From Tenacibaculum pacificus (GTDB taxonomy: Bacteria > Bacteroidota > Bacteroidia > Flavobacteriales > Flavobacteriaceae): a stretch of DNA of 64,000 nt. The stretch lies in assembly GCF_027941775.1 (NCBI RefSeq), contig NZ_CP115917.1, positions 664,001 to 728,000 on the forward strand. The letters run 5' to 3'. Below are positions 38,710 to 48,907 of the stretch, one piece after another. The notes beneath the pieces were generated by a model that saw nothing but the letters and a program-made list of their open reading frames with translations, did no database searches and was not told where the DNA came from. Every line of letters starts with the position of its first letter. Position 1 is the stretch's first letter. The translations under genes were made by a program, and so were the position numbers.

Positions 38710-40302
38710 TTGAAAGTAACACACATTCCTTTTAAAAAGACTGGTTTTTTCTCTAAAACAATGTTAGATTACTTAGAGCAATCTCCTGAAATAAAACCTT
38801 TTTATGCTAATTTTTCATCTTCAGAAGGATTTAAAAATCAAATAAAAACTAAAAAAGCCACTTTTTCAATAGAAAAAAGAAAAACGCTTGTTAAAGTTTT
38901 AGAAAAACAATATTTAAAAGTAACAACAACAGCAAATACGGCTCAAAATATTGCTAGTTTATCTTTAGAAAATACTTTTACAATAACCACAGGACATCAG
39001 TTAAATTTATTTACAGGACCGTTATATTTTTTATATAAAATAATTTCTGTTATTAATTTATGTGAAGATTTAAAGGCTAAAAATCCGAAGGAAAATTTTG
39101 TTCCTATTTATTGGATGGCAACAGAAGACCATGATTTTGATGAAATTAATTACTTCAATTTTAAAGGTAAAAAAGTACAATGGAATTCTACGCAAACAGG
39201 TGGAGTAGGACGTTTTTCAACAGAAGGATTAGCAGATGTTTTAGAGGTTTTATCGAATCATTTAGGAACATCAAAAAATGCAGAATATCTAAAGAAATTA
39301 TTTGAAGAAGCATATATAAAGTGTGCTAATTTAGCCGATGCAACTCGTTATATTGCCAATGAATTATTTGGAGAATACGGTTTGGTAATTATTGATGCAG
39401 ATGAACGAGAGTTAAAACGTGAATTTATTCCGTTTATAGAAACAGAATTAAAAAATCAAACATCGTATAAAAAAGTTACAGAAACGATTAAATCTTTAGG
39501 TGAAAATTATAAAATTCAAGTAAATCCGAGAGAAATTAATTTATTTTATTTAACAGATGAAATTCGAGAGCGTATTATTTATGAAGATGATACTTATAAA
39601 GTAAATGACACAAATATTTCTTGGAATTTAGATGAATTATTAAAAGAAGTTCATGAATTTCCTGAGCGATTTTCGCCAAATGTAATTATGCGTCCGTTGT
39701 ATCAAGAAGTGATTTTGCCGAATCTTTGCTATGTTGGTGGAGGTGGAGAATTAGCTTATTGGTTAGAATTAAAAAGTTATTTTGAAGAAGTTAAAGTGCC
39801 TTTTCCAATTTTATTATTACGAAATTCGGCACAAATAATTTCTGAAAAACAAGCTGGTAAATTAGATAAATTATCAATTTCATTAGAAGAGATTTTTTTG
39901 AAACAAAATATCTTACTTAAAAATAAAATATTAGAAGTATCCGAAGAAAAAATAGATTTCACCAAACAAAAAGAGTTTTTAAAAGAACAATTTTTTAGTT
40001 TAAAATCCTTTGCCGAAAAAACAGATATATCGTTTGTAGGAGCTGTAAATGCACAAGAAAAAAAACAATTAAAAGGATTAGATAATTTAGAAAAACGTTG
40101 GTTACGAGCAGAAAAACGCAATCATAAAAATTTGGTAGATAGAATTACATTATTACAAAATGAAATATTACCAAATGGAAGTTTAGAAGAGCGTCAGCGT
40201 AATTTTTCTGAATATTATTTATCCTATGGAAATACTTTAATAAAAGAGTTAAAAAAAGGCTTAAAACCTTTACAATTAGAATTTACAGTACTGATATTTT
40301 AG
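38710..40302 (+). CDS. bshC: Bacillithiol biosynthesis cysteine-adding enzyme BshC
   Basis: About 530 residues. From TTG 38710 the protein begins LKVTHIPFKKTGFFSKTMLDY, the family N terminus; the in-frame ATG at 38662 would add 16 residues but sits at the likely transcription start. Signature parts: TTGHQLNLFTGPLYFLYKI, FVPIYWMATEDHDFDEINY, RPLYQEVILPNLCYVGGGGE and a long C-terminal coiled coil. BshC adds cysteine to glucosaminyl-malate to make bacillithiol. rlmF begins directly at the next base after the stop. Confidence 0.93.
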   Translation: MKVTHIPFKKTGFFSKTMLDYLEQSPEIKPFYANFSSSEGFKNQIKTKKATFSIEKRKTLVKVLEKQYLKVTTTANTAQNIASLSLENTFTITTGHQLNLFTGPLYFLYKIISVINLCEDLKAKNPKENFVPIYWMATEDHDFDEINYFNFKGKKVQWNSTQTGGVGRFSTEGLADVLEVLSNHLGTSKNAEYLKKLFEEAYIKCANLADATRYIANELFGEYGLVIIDADERELKREFIPFIETELKNQTSYKKVTETIKSLGENYKIQVNPREINLFYLTDEIRERIIYEDDTYKVNDTNISWNLDELLKEVHEFPERFSPNVIMRPLYQEVILPNLCYVGGGGELAYWLELKSYFEEVKVPFPILLLRNSAQIISEKQAGKLDKLSISLEEIFLKQNILLKNKILEVSEEKIDFTKQKEFLKEQFFSLKSFAEKTDISFVGAVNAQEKKQLKGLDNLEKRWLRAEKRNHKNLVDRITLLQNEILPNGSLEERQRNFSEYYLSYGNTLIKELKKGLKPLQLEFTVLIF

Positions 40303-41157
40303 ATGGAAGATAAAAAAGGATTACACGAAAATAACAAGCACAAAAACGGATACGATTTTAAATTTTTAAAAGAAAAATATCCTCAAATTTCAGAGTTTGT
40401 TATTGAAAAATTTGATAAAGAAACTATTGATTTTTCAGACCCTGTTGCTGTTAAAGAATTTAATAAAGCATTGTTATTTGCTTATTATAATATTAAAGAT
40501 TGGAATTTTCCTGATGAAAATTTATGTCCTCCAATTCCGGGTAGAGTAGATTATATTCATCATTTAGCCGATTTAATTCCTGATGAAAAAGAAGTAACCG
40601 TGTTAGATATTGGTACAGGTGCAAGCTGTGTGTATCCGTTATTAGGAGCATCGGTTTATGACTGGAATTTTGTAGCAACTGATATAGATTTAGATTCATT
40701 AGATTATTCACAAGATATTATTGATGATAATAATTTAGATGCTAAAATTAAATTACGTCAACAATTTGATGAGTTAAATGTTTTAAAAGGAATAACAGAA
40801 GAAGATGATGCTTTTACTTTAACAATGTGTAATCCTCCGTTTTATAAATCGGAAGAAGAAGCAAGAGGTGCAAATAGAAGAAAATCGAGAAATTTAGGAA
40901 ATAATACAGTTCGTAATTTTGCAGGAAACTCAAATGAATTATGGTATTTAGGAGGTGAAAAAGCTTTTTTACATACTTATTTATACGAAAGTTCATTACA
41001 ACCAGAATTGAGTAAATGGTTTACTAGTTTAGTATCAAAAAAAGAAAATGTAAAAAGTTTACAAGATTCTGCTAAAAAACTAAAAGTAAAAGAATTTAAA
41101 GTAATTCCTATGAGCCAAGGAAATAAAGTAACACGTATTGTTTGCTGGAGGTTTTAA
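40303..41157 (+). CDS. rlmF: 23S rRNA (adenine-1618-N6)-methyltransferase
   Basis: 284 residues. SAM-binding motif VLDIGTGASCVYPLLGA, acidic VATDIDLDSLDY and catalytic NPPFYKSEEEARGANRRKSRN are typical of RlmF. It methylates A1618 of 23S rRNA. It abuts bshC (TAG then ATG), so the two are co-translated. A terminator follows. Confidence 0.93.
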   Translation: MEDKKGLHENNKHKNGYDFKFLKEKYPQISEFVIEKFDKETIDFSDPVAVKEFNKALLFAYYNIKDWNFPDENLCPPIPGRVDYIHHLADLIPDEKEVTVLDIGTGASCVYPLLGASVYDWNFVATDIDLDSLDYSQDIIDDNNLDAKIKLRQQFDELNVLKGITEEDDAFTLTMCNPPFYKSEEEARGANRRKSRNLGNNTVRNFAGNSNELWYLGGEKAFLHTYLYESSLQPELSKWFTSLVSKKENVKSLQDSAKKLKVKEFKVIPMSQGNKVTRIVCWRF

Positions 41158-41215
41158 GGAATATTGATGAGATTTTTTATCCGTAGTAATTTTTTAAGTG
41201 ATAAAAAATAAAATT

Positions 41216-41253
41216 AAAAATCTCAGATAAATTAATTTATCTGAGATTTTTTT
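41216..41253. terminator. Terminator between rlmF and wbqC
   Basis: A 26-base perfect palindrome (41221-41246, TCTCAGATAAATT and its complement) with A run before and T run after, between convergent genes. Confidence 0.88.
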
Positions 41254-41293
41254 GTGTAAAATTTAAAGGTAATAAGTTGTTTTTTAGTATCGT

Positions 41294-41905
41294 TTAAATT
41301 TTAATATTTTCTAAAAAAGTACTCGTATTTGGTCCTTCCATAAAAAGTAAATCTAAGATAGATAAATTAGGAATAAAGCCATGTTTATCATCAAAAATTT
41401 GAATGTAACGTTCCATTTCAATTTCAATACCCTTTTTAGCGATTGCTAAATTTCTAAAATCAGGAATATTTGGTGTTACTTCATAAACTTCGGTTTTTGT
41501 AAACGATTCCGTAATTTGTAAAGCATCTGTAATAAATAAATGTGTATCAATATTTACATCTTGTAAATACGTATATTTTTTATGAAATATTTTAGCAATA
41601 TCATCTTCAAAAAACTCAAAAAAAGGCGATGACTTATAAGCTGATTGTAATGATTTAAAGTGTTGTGTTTGCCACTGTGATTCATTATCAACTAAGGTAT
41701 CTTTTGTTTTTTTTCTGTCTTCTTTATAAAGATGTTTTACAGGAATATTTAATGATAATTTTCCGTTAGCACCATAAATATAACATCGGTTTCGGTAGGT
41801 TTGTTTTTGATAATTATCATCAAATTCAAAAACTACCGAATCAGCGTTATAAATTGTTGTGTATTGCGAAATAGGAGCAAAGTATGTTGGTATAAAAAGT
41901 GACAT
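41294..41905 (-). CDS. WbqC-like family protein
   Basis: 203 residues: PTYFAPISQYTTIYNADSVVFEFDDNYQKQTYRNRCYI, then LSLNIPVKH and AYKSSPFFEFFEDDI, the WbqC block pattern. Members occur in O-antigen loci and beside lepB in Flavobacteriia; biochemical role unproven. The gene follows lepB by five bases. Confidence 0.88.
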   Translation of the reverse strand: MSLFIPTYFAPISQYTTIYNADSVVFEFDDNYQKQTYRNRCYIYGANGKLSLNIPVKHLYKEDRKKTKDTLVDNESQWQTQHFKSLQSAYKSSPFFEFFEDDIAKIFHKKYTYLQDVNIDTHLFITDALQITESFTKTEVYEVTPNIPDFRNLAIAKKGIEIEMERYIQIFDDKHGFIPNLSILDLLFMEGPNTSTFLENIKI

Positions 41906-41910
41906 TTTAA

Positions 41911-43491
41911 TTATTTCTTTTTACCTTTTTTAAAACTATAAAATGTGTAACCTGCAATAAGCATTATTGCTAACCATAAATAAGAAGTAGGTTTTCCGCT
42001 ACCGCCTACGGTTGTAAACATTCTATCCCAACGAATAGAGTTTATTTTAGATGCAAAACCAGGTGCATTAGGATTCCAACTTAACCAAATCATTACAGGT
42101 TTACCAACAACATGATCAAAAGGAACATATCCCCAGCTTCTTGCATCCAATGATTTTTGACGATTGTCTCCCATCATCCAGTAATAATCTTGCTTAAAAG
42201 TATAGCTTTCTGCTTTTTTTCCGTTGATGTAAATATCATCTCCAAAAATTGTTAAATCATTGTTTTCGTATCTTCGGATAATTTGCTCGTAAAACGGAAT
42301 TGTATCTTCATTTAAGGCAACTGTAGCTCCTGCTTTTGGAATATAAAGTGGTCCGAAATTATCATTTGACCAAGCGTATTTAGGGCTATGAGGAAAAACA
42401 CTCGAATCATAAGTACCACTTGGCGTTAAATATTTTGTAACACTTTTTACAATAGTATTTTTTCTTAAAGAAGTTGCTTCGTTATCAGTAAGGTTTAAGT
42501 AATAAATGCCATCGTTAGACATTTGCCCCTCACCATTTCTGTTAAATTCACGGATTGTTTCGTTAGATAATTTTTTACCTTCCGTATCCACTTTAAAATA
42601 CCATTGTGGTTTTGCTCTATCTGGTAAAATTGTTTTTTTACCGTTAATAAATACGTAACCATCACGAACTTCTAAAGTATCACCAGCAATACCAGTGGCT
42701 CTTTTTACGTAATTTGTTCTTTTATCAATAGGCTTATAAGTTGCTTTTCCTGATTTGTCTCCCCACATAGTTTTTAAACTATCAGAGGGCCAACTAAACA
42801 CAACAATATCGTTGCGTTTAATTTCCTGAAAACCAGGTATACGCATATAAGGTAAAGATGATTTATTTAAAAATCCATCTTTGTTTTTATCATCAGAAAT
42901 AAAAGATTTAGAACCTAAAATAGGAAGCGTATCATGTGCCATTGGAGCTGCTATAGTTGTAGTTGGTATACGAGCTCCGTAATGAAATTTACTGACAAAT
43001 AAATAATCTCCTACTAATAACGTTTTTTCTAAAGAAGAAGTAGGAATCGTGTAAGGTTGCATAAAATACGTGTGAACCAAAGTGGCTGCGATAATAGCAA
43101 ATGCAATAGAACTTACCCATTCTCCTAAAGGAGAATTTGGTTGTAAACTTCTGTTTTCTATATAAGGTGTTTTTGTAATATAGTTGACATAATAAATATA
43201 AAATCCTAAGGTGAAAACGGCTAATAATGTATCAGTTCTTTTGTTAAAACCGAAACTTCTACAGGTTTCTATCCAAAGAATAGGAAACATTAATAAGTTT
43301 ACAATTGGAATAAATAATAAAATTACCCACCATTTTGGGCGATTAATTATTTGCATTAAAACAATTGCGTTATAAACAGGTATTGCCGCTTCCCAAGCTT
43401 TTTTACCAGCTTTAACATACAATTTCCAAGTTCCTAAAAAATGAATAACTTGTACTATTAAGAAGAATATAAACCATTCTATAAATGTCAT
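41911..43491 (-). CDS. lepB: Signal peptidase I, long Bacteroidota form
   Basis: 526 residues, about twice the compact bacterial enzyme. The N-terminal 110 residues hold several membrane segments. The catalytic part starts with YTIPTSSLEKTLLVGDYLFV (nucleophile Ser about 153) and DKRTNYVKRATGIAGDTLEV (general-base Lys), with the C-terminal MMGDNRQKSLDARSWGYVP box. A last membrane helix is at the C terminus. It cleaves signal peptides of exported proteins. It lies in the dapB-lepB-wbqC run typical of the family. Confidence 0.94.
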   Translation of the reverse strand: MTFIEWFIFFLIVQVIHFLGTWKLYVKAGKKAWEAAIPVYNAIVLMQIINRPKWWVILLFIPIVNLLMFPILWIETCRSFGFNKRTDTLLAVFTLGFYIYYVNYITKTPYIENRSLQPNSPLGEWVSSIAFAIIAATLVHTYFMQPYTIPTSSLEKTLLVGDYLFVSKFHYGARIPTTTIAAPMAHDTLPILGSKSFISDDKNKDGFLNKSSLPYMRIPGFQEIKRNDIVVFSWPSDSLKTMWGDKSGKATYKPIDKRTNYVKRATGIAGDTLEVRDGYVFINGKKTILPDRAKPQWYFKVDTEGKKLSNETIREFNRNGEGQMSNDGIYYLNLTDNEATSLRKNTIVKSVTKYLTPSGTYDSSVFPHSPKYAWSNDNFGPLYIPKAGATVALNEDTIPFYEQIIRRYENNDLTIFGDDIYINGKKAESYTFKQDYYWMMGDNRQKSLDARSWGYVPFDHVVGKPVMIWLSWNPNAPGFASKINSIRWDRMFTTVGGSGKPTSYLWLAIMLIAGYTFYSFKKGKKK

Positions 43492-43570
43492 AATATATCT
43501 ATTTTGTGTTCCTATATTAGGAATCTAATTCAATGTTATTAGTGTGTTTTATTAGGTGTTTGTTACGTAA

Positions 43571-44275
43571 TTAACCTAAATTTAACACATCTCTCATAGT
43601 GTGAACCCCTTTTTTATCAACTAACCATTCAGCGGCAACAACAGCACCTAAAGCAAAACCTTGTCTGTTATGAGCGGTGTGTTTTATGTCGATAGTATCA
43701 ATAGAAGAACTATAACTTGTAGTATGAGTTCCTGGTACTTCTGGAGTTCTGATAGCTGTAATAGGAATGTTTTCTTCGGATGTTTTAGTATCTAATTCCC
43801 AAGCTTTTTTATTCTTACTGTGTTCAATAATTCCTTCAGCTAAAGTAATTGCTGTACCACTAGGAGCATCTAATTTTTGTGTATGATGAATTTCTTCAAT
43901 AGAAATATTATACTCATCTAAAGTACTCATCATTTTAGCAAGTTGTTTGTTTAATTCAAAAAACACATTAACACCTAAACTAAAGTTTGAAGCATAAATA
44001 AATGCTCCTTTATTTTGGTTACATAATTCAACAGCTGAATCATATTTATCTAACCAACCAGTTGTTCCTGAAACAACAGGTACGTTGTTGTTTAAACAAA
44101 GACTAATATTTTTAAAAGCAACATCAGGGATGCTAAAATCAATAGCAACATCAGTATCTGTGATATCGTATTTTTCTACTCCTGAGTCTTTTATAACTAT
44201 TTCGTGACCTCTTTGTAAAGAAATTTTTTCAATTTCTTTACCCATTTTACCATAACCAAGTAATGCTATTTTCAT
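43571..44275 (-). CDS. dapB: 4-hydroxy-tetrahydrodipicolinate reductase
   Basis: 234 residues: Rossmann MKIALLGYGKMGKEIEKI, DFSIPDVAF, PVVSGTTGW, then the signature EIHHTQKLDAPSGTAITLAEGI. It reduces the dipicolinate intermediate in lysine and diaminopimelate synthesis. It follows the DUF5683 gene by one base and precedes lepB. Confidence 0.94.
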   Translation of the reverse strand: MKIALLGYGKMGKEIEKISLQRGHEIVIKDSGVEKYDITDTDVAIDFSIPDVAFKNISLCLNNNVPVVSGTTGWLDKYDSAVELCNQNKGAFIYASNFSLGVNVFFELNKQLAKMMSTLDEYNISIEEIHHTQKLDAPSGTAITLAEGIIEHSKNKKAWELDTKTSEENIPITAIRTPEVPGTHTTSYSSSIDTIDIKHTAHNRQGFALGAVVAAEWLVDKKGVHTMRDVLNLG

Positions 44276-44276
44276 A

Positions 44277-44855
44277 TTAAAAAGAATATTTTAAAGTTAA
44301 ACCAACTTTTGGTGCTTCTATAAATAAAGGATCTGGATATACCATTGGTTCTAATGATAAACTGTCATCCGTATTAAATTGTAATAAGTGAGCATTTACA
44401 CTCGCTTCAACAATTTGTAAGACATATAATAAAACACCTGTTAAAAGAGATAAGTCTCTATTTTTTCGAAGTACTTTTTGTGCATTTTCTAAACCAGGAG
44501 TAGAGATTAATTCTTTTCCTGTATCATCAGTAAATTCATCTTTTAAACCTTGTGTTCTTAGTTTAAAAGCAGTTCTATATTTATCATATTGATTACTATT
44601 ATCTACATAAAAATAAACACTAGTACCAATAGCAGCCCAAACAATAGGAGCTTTCCAATATTTTTTATTATAAATTTGTCCACCTCCAGGAAAAATAGCT
44701 GAATAAAAAGCTGCTTTTGTTGGAGATAACGGATTGTATTTGTCACTACTTATTTGTAGTTGATTAACTTTTACAGCTATAGAATCTTTTTGAGCAACTG
44801 ACATTTGGCTCAAAAAAAGACTCCAAAAAACGAATATGAGAGTACGAGTATGCAA
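44277..44855 (-). CDS. DUF5683 family outer-envelope protein
   Basis: 192 residues with signal peptide (LIFVFWSLFLSQMSVAQ) and the conserved block SPTKAAFYSAIFPGGGQIYNKKYWKAPIVWAAIG. Usual neighbours in the phylum are parA/parB upstream and dapB downstream; here the upstream gene is dnaN, so parAB is not adjacent. Function unknown. Confidence 0.87.
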   Translation of the reverse strand: MHTRTLIFVFWSLFLSQMSVAQKDSIAVKVNQLQISSDKYNPLSPTKAAFYSAIFPGGGQIYNKKYWKAPIVWAAIGTSVYFYVDNSNQYDKYRTAFKLRTQGLKDEFTDDTGKELISTPGLENAQKVLRKNRDLSLLTGVLLYVLQIVEASVNAHLLQFNTDDSLSLEPMVYPDPLFIEAPKVGLTLKYSF

Positions 44856-44990
44856 TTGCTTTAAATAAATTTGAATACAGTTAAAATCTTCTTATAACTA
44901 GTTTTGAAAAAAGGTAAAATTACAACTATTTATCTTTTTTTTTAGTGAAAATTGTTAAGAAATAAATGTACAATAATTGATTGATACAAA

Positions 44991-45020
44991 AAAAGCCACA
45001 TACTTGAATATGTGGCTTTT
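44991..45020 (-). terminator. Terminator after dnaN
   Basis: AAAAGCCACATA (44991-45002) pairs with TATGTGGCTTTT (45009-45020) around CTTGAA, 18 nt beyond the dnaN stop. Confidence 0.85.
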
Positions 45021-45037
45021 ATATTTATAGGTGTTTT

Positions 45038-46156
45038 TTATCCGTTTAACATTACTGGCATAACTAACATAGTAACCTGTTCACCTTCATCTGTTCCATC
45101 AATAGGAGTTAAAATTCCTGCTCTATTTGGTAAAGACATTTCAATTAAAACATCGTTTGAATTTAAATTATTAAGCATTTCGCTTAAAAAACGAGAGTTA
45201 AATCCGATTTGTACGTCATCTCCTTGATAATCACAATGTAAACGTTCATCAGCTTTATTAGAATAATCTAAATCTTCAGCAGAAATATTTAATTCTGTTC
45301 CTGCCATTTTTAAACGAATTTGATGTGTTGTTTTACTAGAGAAAATAGAAACACGACGTACAGAGTTTAAAAAAGAAGCTCTATCTACAGTTAATTTATT
45401 TGGATTCTCTTTAGGAATTACAGCTTCGTAATTAGGATATTTTCCATCAATTAAACGACAAATTAATACAACGTTTTCAAAAGTGAATTTAGCGTTTGTA
45501 TCATTATATTCAACAATAACATTGTTTTCTGATCCACTTAAAATTCCTTTTAATAAGTTTAAAGGTTTTTTAGGTACGATGAATTCTGCTGATTTATCGG
45601 CAGTAACATCAGTACGAGTATATTTTACTAACTTATGAGCATCGGTAGCAACAAAAGTTAATGCTTTAGCGTTGAATTGAAAAAAGACACCACTCATTAC
45701 AGGTCTTAAATCGTCATTTCCTGCTGCGAAAATTGTTTTTGAAATTGCAGTAGCTAAAATATGTGATGGAATTTCGGTACTACTTGGAGCTGGTAACTCA
45801 ACAGCTTTAGGGAATTCTTCTCCGCTAAAATATGCCATATCATATTTACCTTGTTCAGAAATAATTTCAATAATACTATCACTTGCTACATTAAAAGTAA
45901 GTGGTTGCTCAGGAAATGTTTTTAAGGTATCTAACAATAAACGAGCGTTTATAGCTATTGATCCAGCATCGCTGCTTTCTACATCTATAATTGAACTCAT
46001 CGTTGTTTCAAGATCTGACGATGATACTTGAAGTTCACTATTAGTTAGTTCGAACAGGAAGTTATCTAAAATAGGTAATGTGTTATTGCTGTTTATAACA
46101 CCTCCTAAAACTTGTAATTGTTTTAATAACTGAGAGCTAGATACGATAAATTTCAT
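45038..46156 (-). CDS. dnaN: DNA polymerase III subunit beta (sliding clamp)
   Basis: 372 residues, three-fold repeated clamp fold starting MKFIVSSSQLLKQLQVLGGV, with GVFFQFNAKALTFVATDAHKL at the first-second domain border and a C terminus ending VMPVMLNG that forms part of the partner-binding pocket. It is not next to dnaA or gyrB here, which is usual for this phylum. It stands as a monocistron between a terminator and the LpxR-like gene. Confidence 0.96.
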   Translation of the reverse strand: MKFIVSSSQLLKQLQVLGGVINSNNTLPILDNFLFELTNSELQVSSSDLETTMSSIIDVESSDAGSIAINARLLLDTLKTFPEQPLTFNVASDSIIEIISEQGKYDMAYFSGEEFPKAVELPAPSSTEIPSHILATAISKTIFAAGNDDLRPVMSGVFFQFNAKALTFVATDAHKLVKYTRTDVTADKSAEFIVPKKPLNLLKGILSGSENNVIVEYNDTNAKFTFENVVLICRLIDGKYPNYEAVIPKENPNKLTVDRASFLNSVRRVSIFSSKTTHQIRLKMAGTELNISAEDLDYSNKADERLHCDYQGDDVQIGFNSRFLSEMLNNLNSNDVLIEMSLPNRAGILTPIDGTDEGEQVTMLVMPVMLNG

Positions 46157-46240
46157 TGAGTATGTTTTCTGTTTATTAGATTTACAAATATATCTTAATT
46201 TGATGATTTTAAAAATTATTTTTTCGTCTAGATAAATAAT

Positions 46241-47186
46241 TTAATTAAATTGGTAATTAAGTTGGATTGTTCCGTAAAAATTTTTGTTAGGCACACGCAC
46301 ACTTTTTAGTTTTTTAGTGTGATAATTTATCGCGTAGCCAAAATTAAAACGATTTACTGTAAAACGTATTCCTAATTCTGTGGTAAAATTAAAAGGTTTA
46401 ATATCGTAAGTAATAGGACTTGTATTATTTAAAAAACTTCCTTCAATTGTTGCGTCATACATAACATAATTAAACATTGGTTTCAAATAAATGAATGATT
46501 CAGTTTTATTAAGATAATTTGTATGACTATCATTTAAATTACTGTTAAATGCAATTGAATTTATGATTCCTTGAAGTGGTTTTAAGCCAATTCGTCCATA
46601 AAAACCTGTAGCCAAATTAGTATAAACAGTTCCTAATTCTAATCTGTTAACCCAATTAATATCAAAATAATTATTACTAGCTAAACTTTTAATATAATCA
46701 ATATTTAAATTGATACCAATAGCTTTTTTAATTTGATATTTCCATCCGATTGCTTTTTCATAGCCGTATATAGTATGCACAAAATCCTGAAGTTCTTTAC
46801 TCATTGCATTACTACCAAGGGTACCTACTTGTATTGATGTTTTTAATATGTTTTCATTTTTATAAAATCGATTGATACCAAAACTACCAAATAAATATCC
46901 TGCAAAAGGTCGATCATGATCTCATGTATTGATTTACAGTTGCTTTAAATGGCGTGTACATATGATGCCCAAGCTGAATTTCAAATGTTTTTTTCTCAAT
47001 ATTTTCCGATGTTTTTTGACTTAAATATCGGTAGGTTAAAAGTACTCCGTTTGTATAATACCTGTCTTGTGTTGGTGAAATGAATAAATCATTATCATTT
47101 AAAAAATTAAACTCTTTACTGTATTTCTGTTGAGACAAAAGAGTGAAAGAGTATAGGGTTAAAAATAAAAAGATTTTTTGTTTCAT
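46241..47186 (-). CDS. LpxR-like (DUF2219) outer-membrane protein (interrupted near 46916)
   Basis: About 314 residues: signal peptide MKQKIFLFLTLYSFTLLSQ, then FNFLNDNDLFISPTQDRYYTNGVLLTYRY, matching the start of the LpxR/DUF2219 barrel with its Asn-Asp-rich motif. The first frame stops at 46914 after VNQYMRS; the second continues DHDRPFAGYLFGSFGINRFY to NYQFN at 46241. One extra base between two CATG tetranucleotides (46911-46926) explains the break. LpxR removes the 3'-acyloxyacyl group of lipid A; enzymatic activity here is unproven. Confidence 0.8.
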
Positions 47187-47255
47187 AGAAGTTTATATCG
47201 TCTTATTTTAGCAATGTAGGGTTAAATTAGTAGTAATTCAACATAATTTGTTAAA

Positions 47256-48125
47256 ATGAAAAATAGAGAAAAGCTTACAATTGCCGATTTTGAAAGTGTT
47301 GCAACAAATGAGCAACTATTAAATTTGATTGAAGAAAAAGGAATATCGATTAACAAGGTTAATGATCATTTAATATATGAACAAGAATTAAAAAAACTTC
47401 AGATAGAGTTAGTTAAACTTCAACAGTGGGTTGCTAAGAATAATAAACGAGTAGCTATCATTTTTGAAGGAAGAGATGCCGCAGGAAAAGGAGGGAATAT
47501 TCGTCGTTTTATGGAGCATTTAAATCCGAGATCTATGCGTTTGGTTGCATTAAATAAACCAACGGATGTTGAAAGAGGACAATGGTATTTTCAACGTTAT
47601 ATTAAAGAACTACCAAACCCAGGAGAAATTGTTTTTTTTGATAGAAGTTGGTATAATAGAGCTGTAGTTGAACCTGTAATGGATTTCTGTTCAAAAGATC
47701 AGTATAATAAATTCTTGGTTCAAGTACCAGAATTTGAACATATGTTACACGAAGACGGAGTAACTATTATTAAGTTTTGGTTATCTATTTCGAAAGATGA
47801 ACAAATGCGTCGATTTGATGCAAGAAATGACAATCCTTTAAAAAGATGGAAGTTTAGTCCTGTTGATAAAAAAGGACAAGAGTTGTGGACTAAATATACC
47901 TTTTATAAAAACGAAATGTTTACCAGAACACACACTACTTATAGTCCGTGGATAGTCGTAAAAACAAATGACAAAAAGAAAGCACGAACAGAGTGTATCA
48001 GACATGTATTATCTCAGTTTGATTATCAAGAAGAAGTAGATGAAGCATTAAAATTAAATACCAATACCAATCCTGATCCTAATATAGTAATGCGTTATTA
48101 TCGATCAGCAAATTATTTAGATTAA
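47256..48125 (+). CDS. ppk2: Polyphosphate kinase 2 family protein, copy 1
   Basis: 289 residues of one PPK2 domain: Walker A IIFEGRDAAGKGGNIRRF (71-80), lid region around GQWYFQRYIKELP, Walker B IVFFDRSWYNRAVVEPV. PPK2 uses polyphosphate to phosphorylate nucleoside mono- or diphosphates. The second copy begins one base after its stop, so both are co-translated. The pair are paralogues, not identical copies; which nucleotides they use cannot be told. Confidence 0.93.
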   Translation: MKNREKLTIADFESVATNEQLLNLIEEKGISINKVNDHLIYEQELKKLQIELVKLQQWVAKNNKRVAIIFEGRDAAGKGGNIRRFMEHLNPRSMRLVALNKPTDVERGQWYFQRYIKELPNPGEIVFFDRSWYNRAVVEPVMDFCSKDQYNKFLVQVPEFEHMLHEDGVTIIKFWLSISKDEQMRRFDARNDNPLKRWKFSPVDKKGQELWTKYTFYKNEMFTRTHTTYSPWIVVKTNDKKKARTECIRHVLSQFDYQEEVDEALKLNTNTNPDPNIVMRYYRSANYLD

Positions 48126-48126
48126 T

Positions 48127-48906
48127 ATGGAAAGTTTAACACAGAAAGACGTTAATAAATTAAATTCTAATAAAGGGTTAAAAGCTATTTTATCTAAACC
48201 GTTTAATTTAGAAAAAGCAATTCGTTATGTAGACTATGGACGTAAACTGAAAAAATTACAAGTAGAATTAATTCGTTTACAAACTTGGGGTATTAATAAT
48301 GATGAACGTATTATTATTATTTTAGAAGGAAGAGATGCCGCTGGTAAAGGAGGAGCTATACGTAGAATGACAGAAAGAATTAATCCACGTCATATGCGAA
48401 TTGTAGCTTTACCTAAACCTAATGAAGACGAAAAAGGACAATGGTATTTTCAACGATATGTAGAGCAGTTTCCTAAAGCAGGAGAAATTGTTTTTTTTGA
48501 TAGAAGTTGGTATAACAGAGCAGTGGTTGAACCTGTTAATGGGTTTTGTACAAAAGAAGAGCATGATATCTTTATGAATCAGGTGAACGATTTTGAAAGA
48601 ATGATTTTAGAGTCAGGTATTCGATTGGTAAAAATTTATATGTCTATCAATAAAAAAGAACAAGAAAAACGTTTTAAAGAGATTGTGAATAATCCATTAA
48701 AACAATGGAAAATTACTCCTGTAGATTTAAAGGCGCAAGAGCTTTGGGATGATTATACCGATTACAAACGAGCTATGTTTTCTAAAACAAATACAGCAAT
48801 ATCACCATGGAAAGTGATTAGAGCAAATAGAAAAACAATAGCACGTATTAATGTAATAAACCATGTATTAAAAAGTATACCATATGATAAAGATACAGTA
48901 GTGTAA
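48127..48906 (+). CDS. ppk2: Polyphosphate kinase 2 family protein, copy 2
   Basis: 259 residues with Walker A ILEGRDAAGKGGAIRRM (67-76), GQWYFQRYVEQFP and Walker B IVFFDRSWYNRAVVEPV. It is closely related to copy 1 yet differs through the N terminus and the C-terminal third, and lacks the last 25 residues of copy 1. It ends two bases before the convergent phosphatase-like gene. A heteromeric pair is an inference. Confidence 0.93.
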   Translation: MESLTQKDVNKLNSNKGLKAILSKPFNLEKAIRYVDYGRKLKKLQVELIRLQTWGINNDERIIIILEGRDAAGKGGAIRRMTERINPRHMRIVALPKPNEDEKGQWYFQRYVEQFPKAGEIVFFDRSWYNRAVVEPVNGFCTKEEHDIFMNQVNDFERMILESGIRLVKIYMSINKKEQEKRFKEIVNNPLKQWKITPVDLKAQELWDDYTDYKRAMFSKTNTAISPWKVIRANRKTIARINVINHVLKSIPYDKDTVV

Positions 48907-48907
48907 A

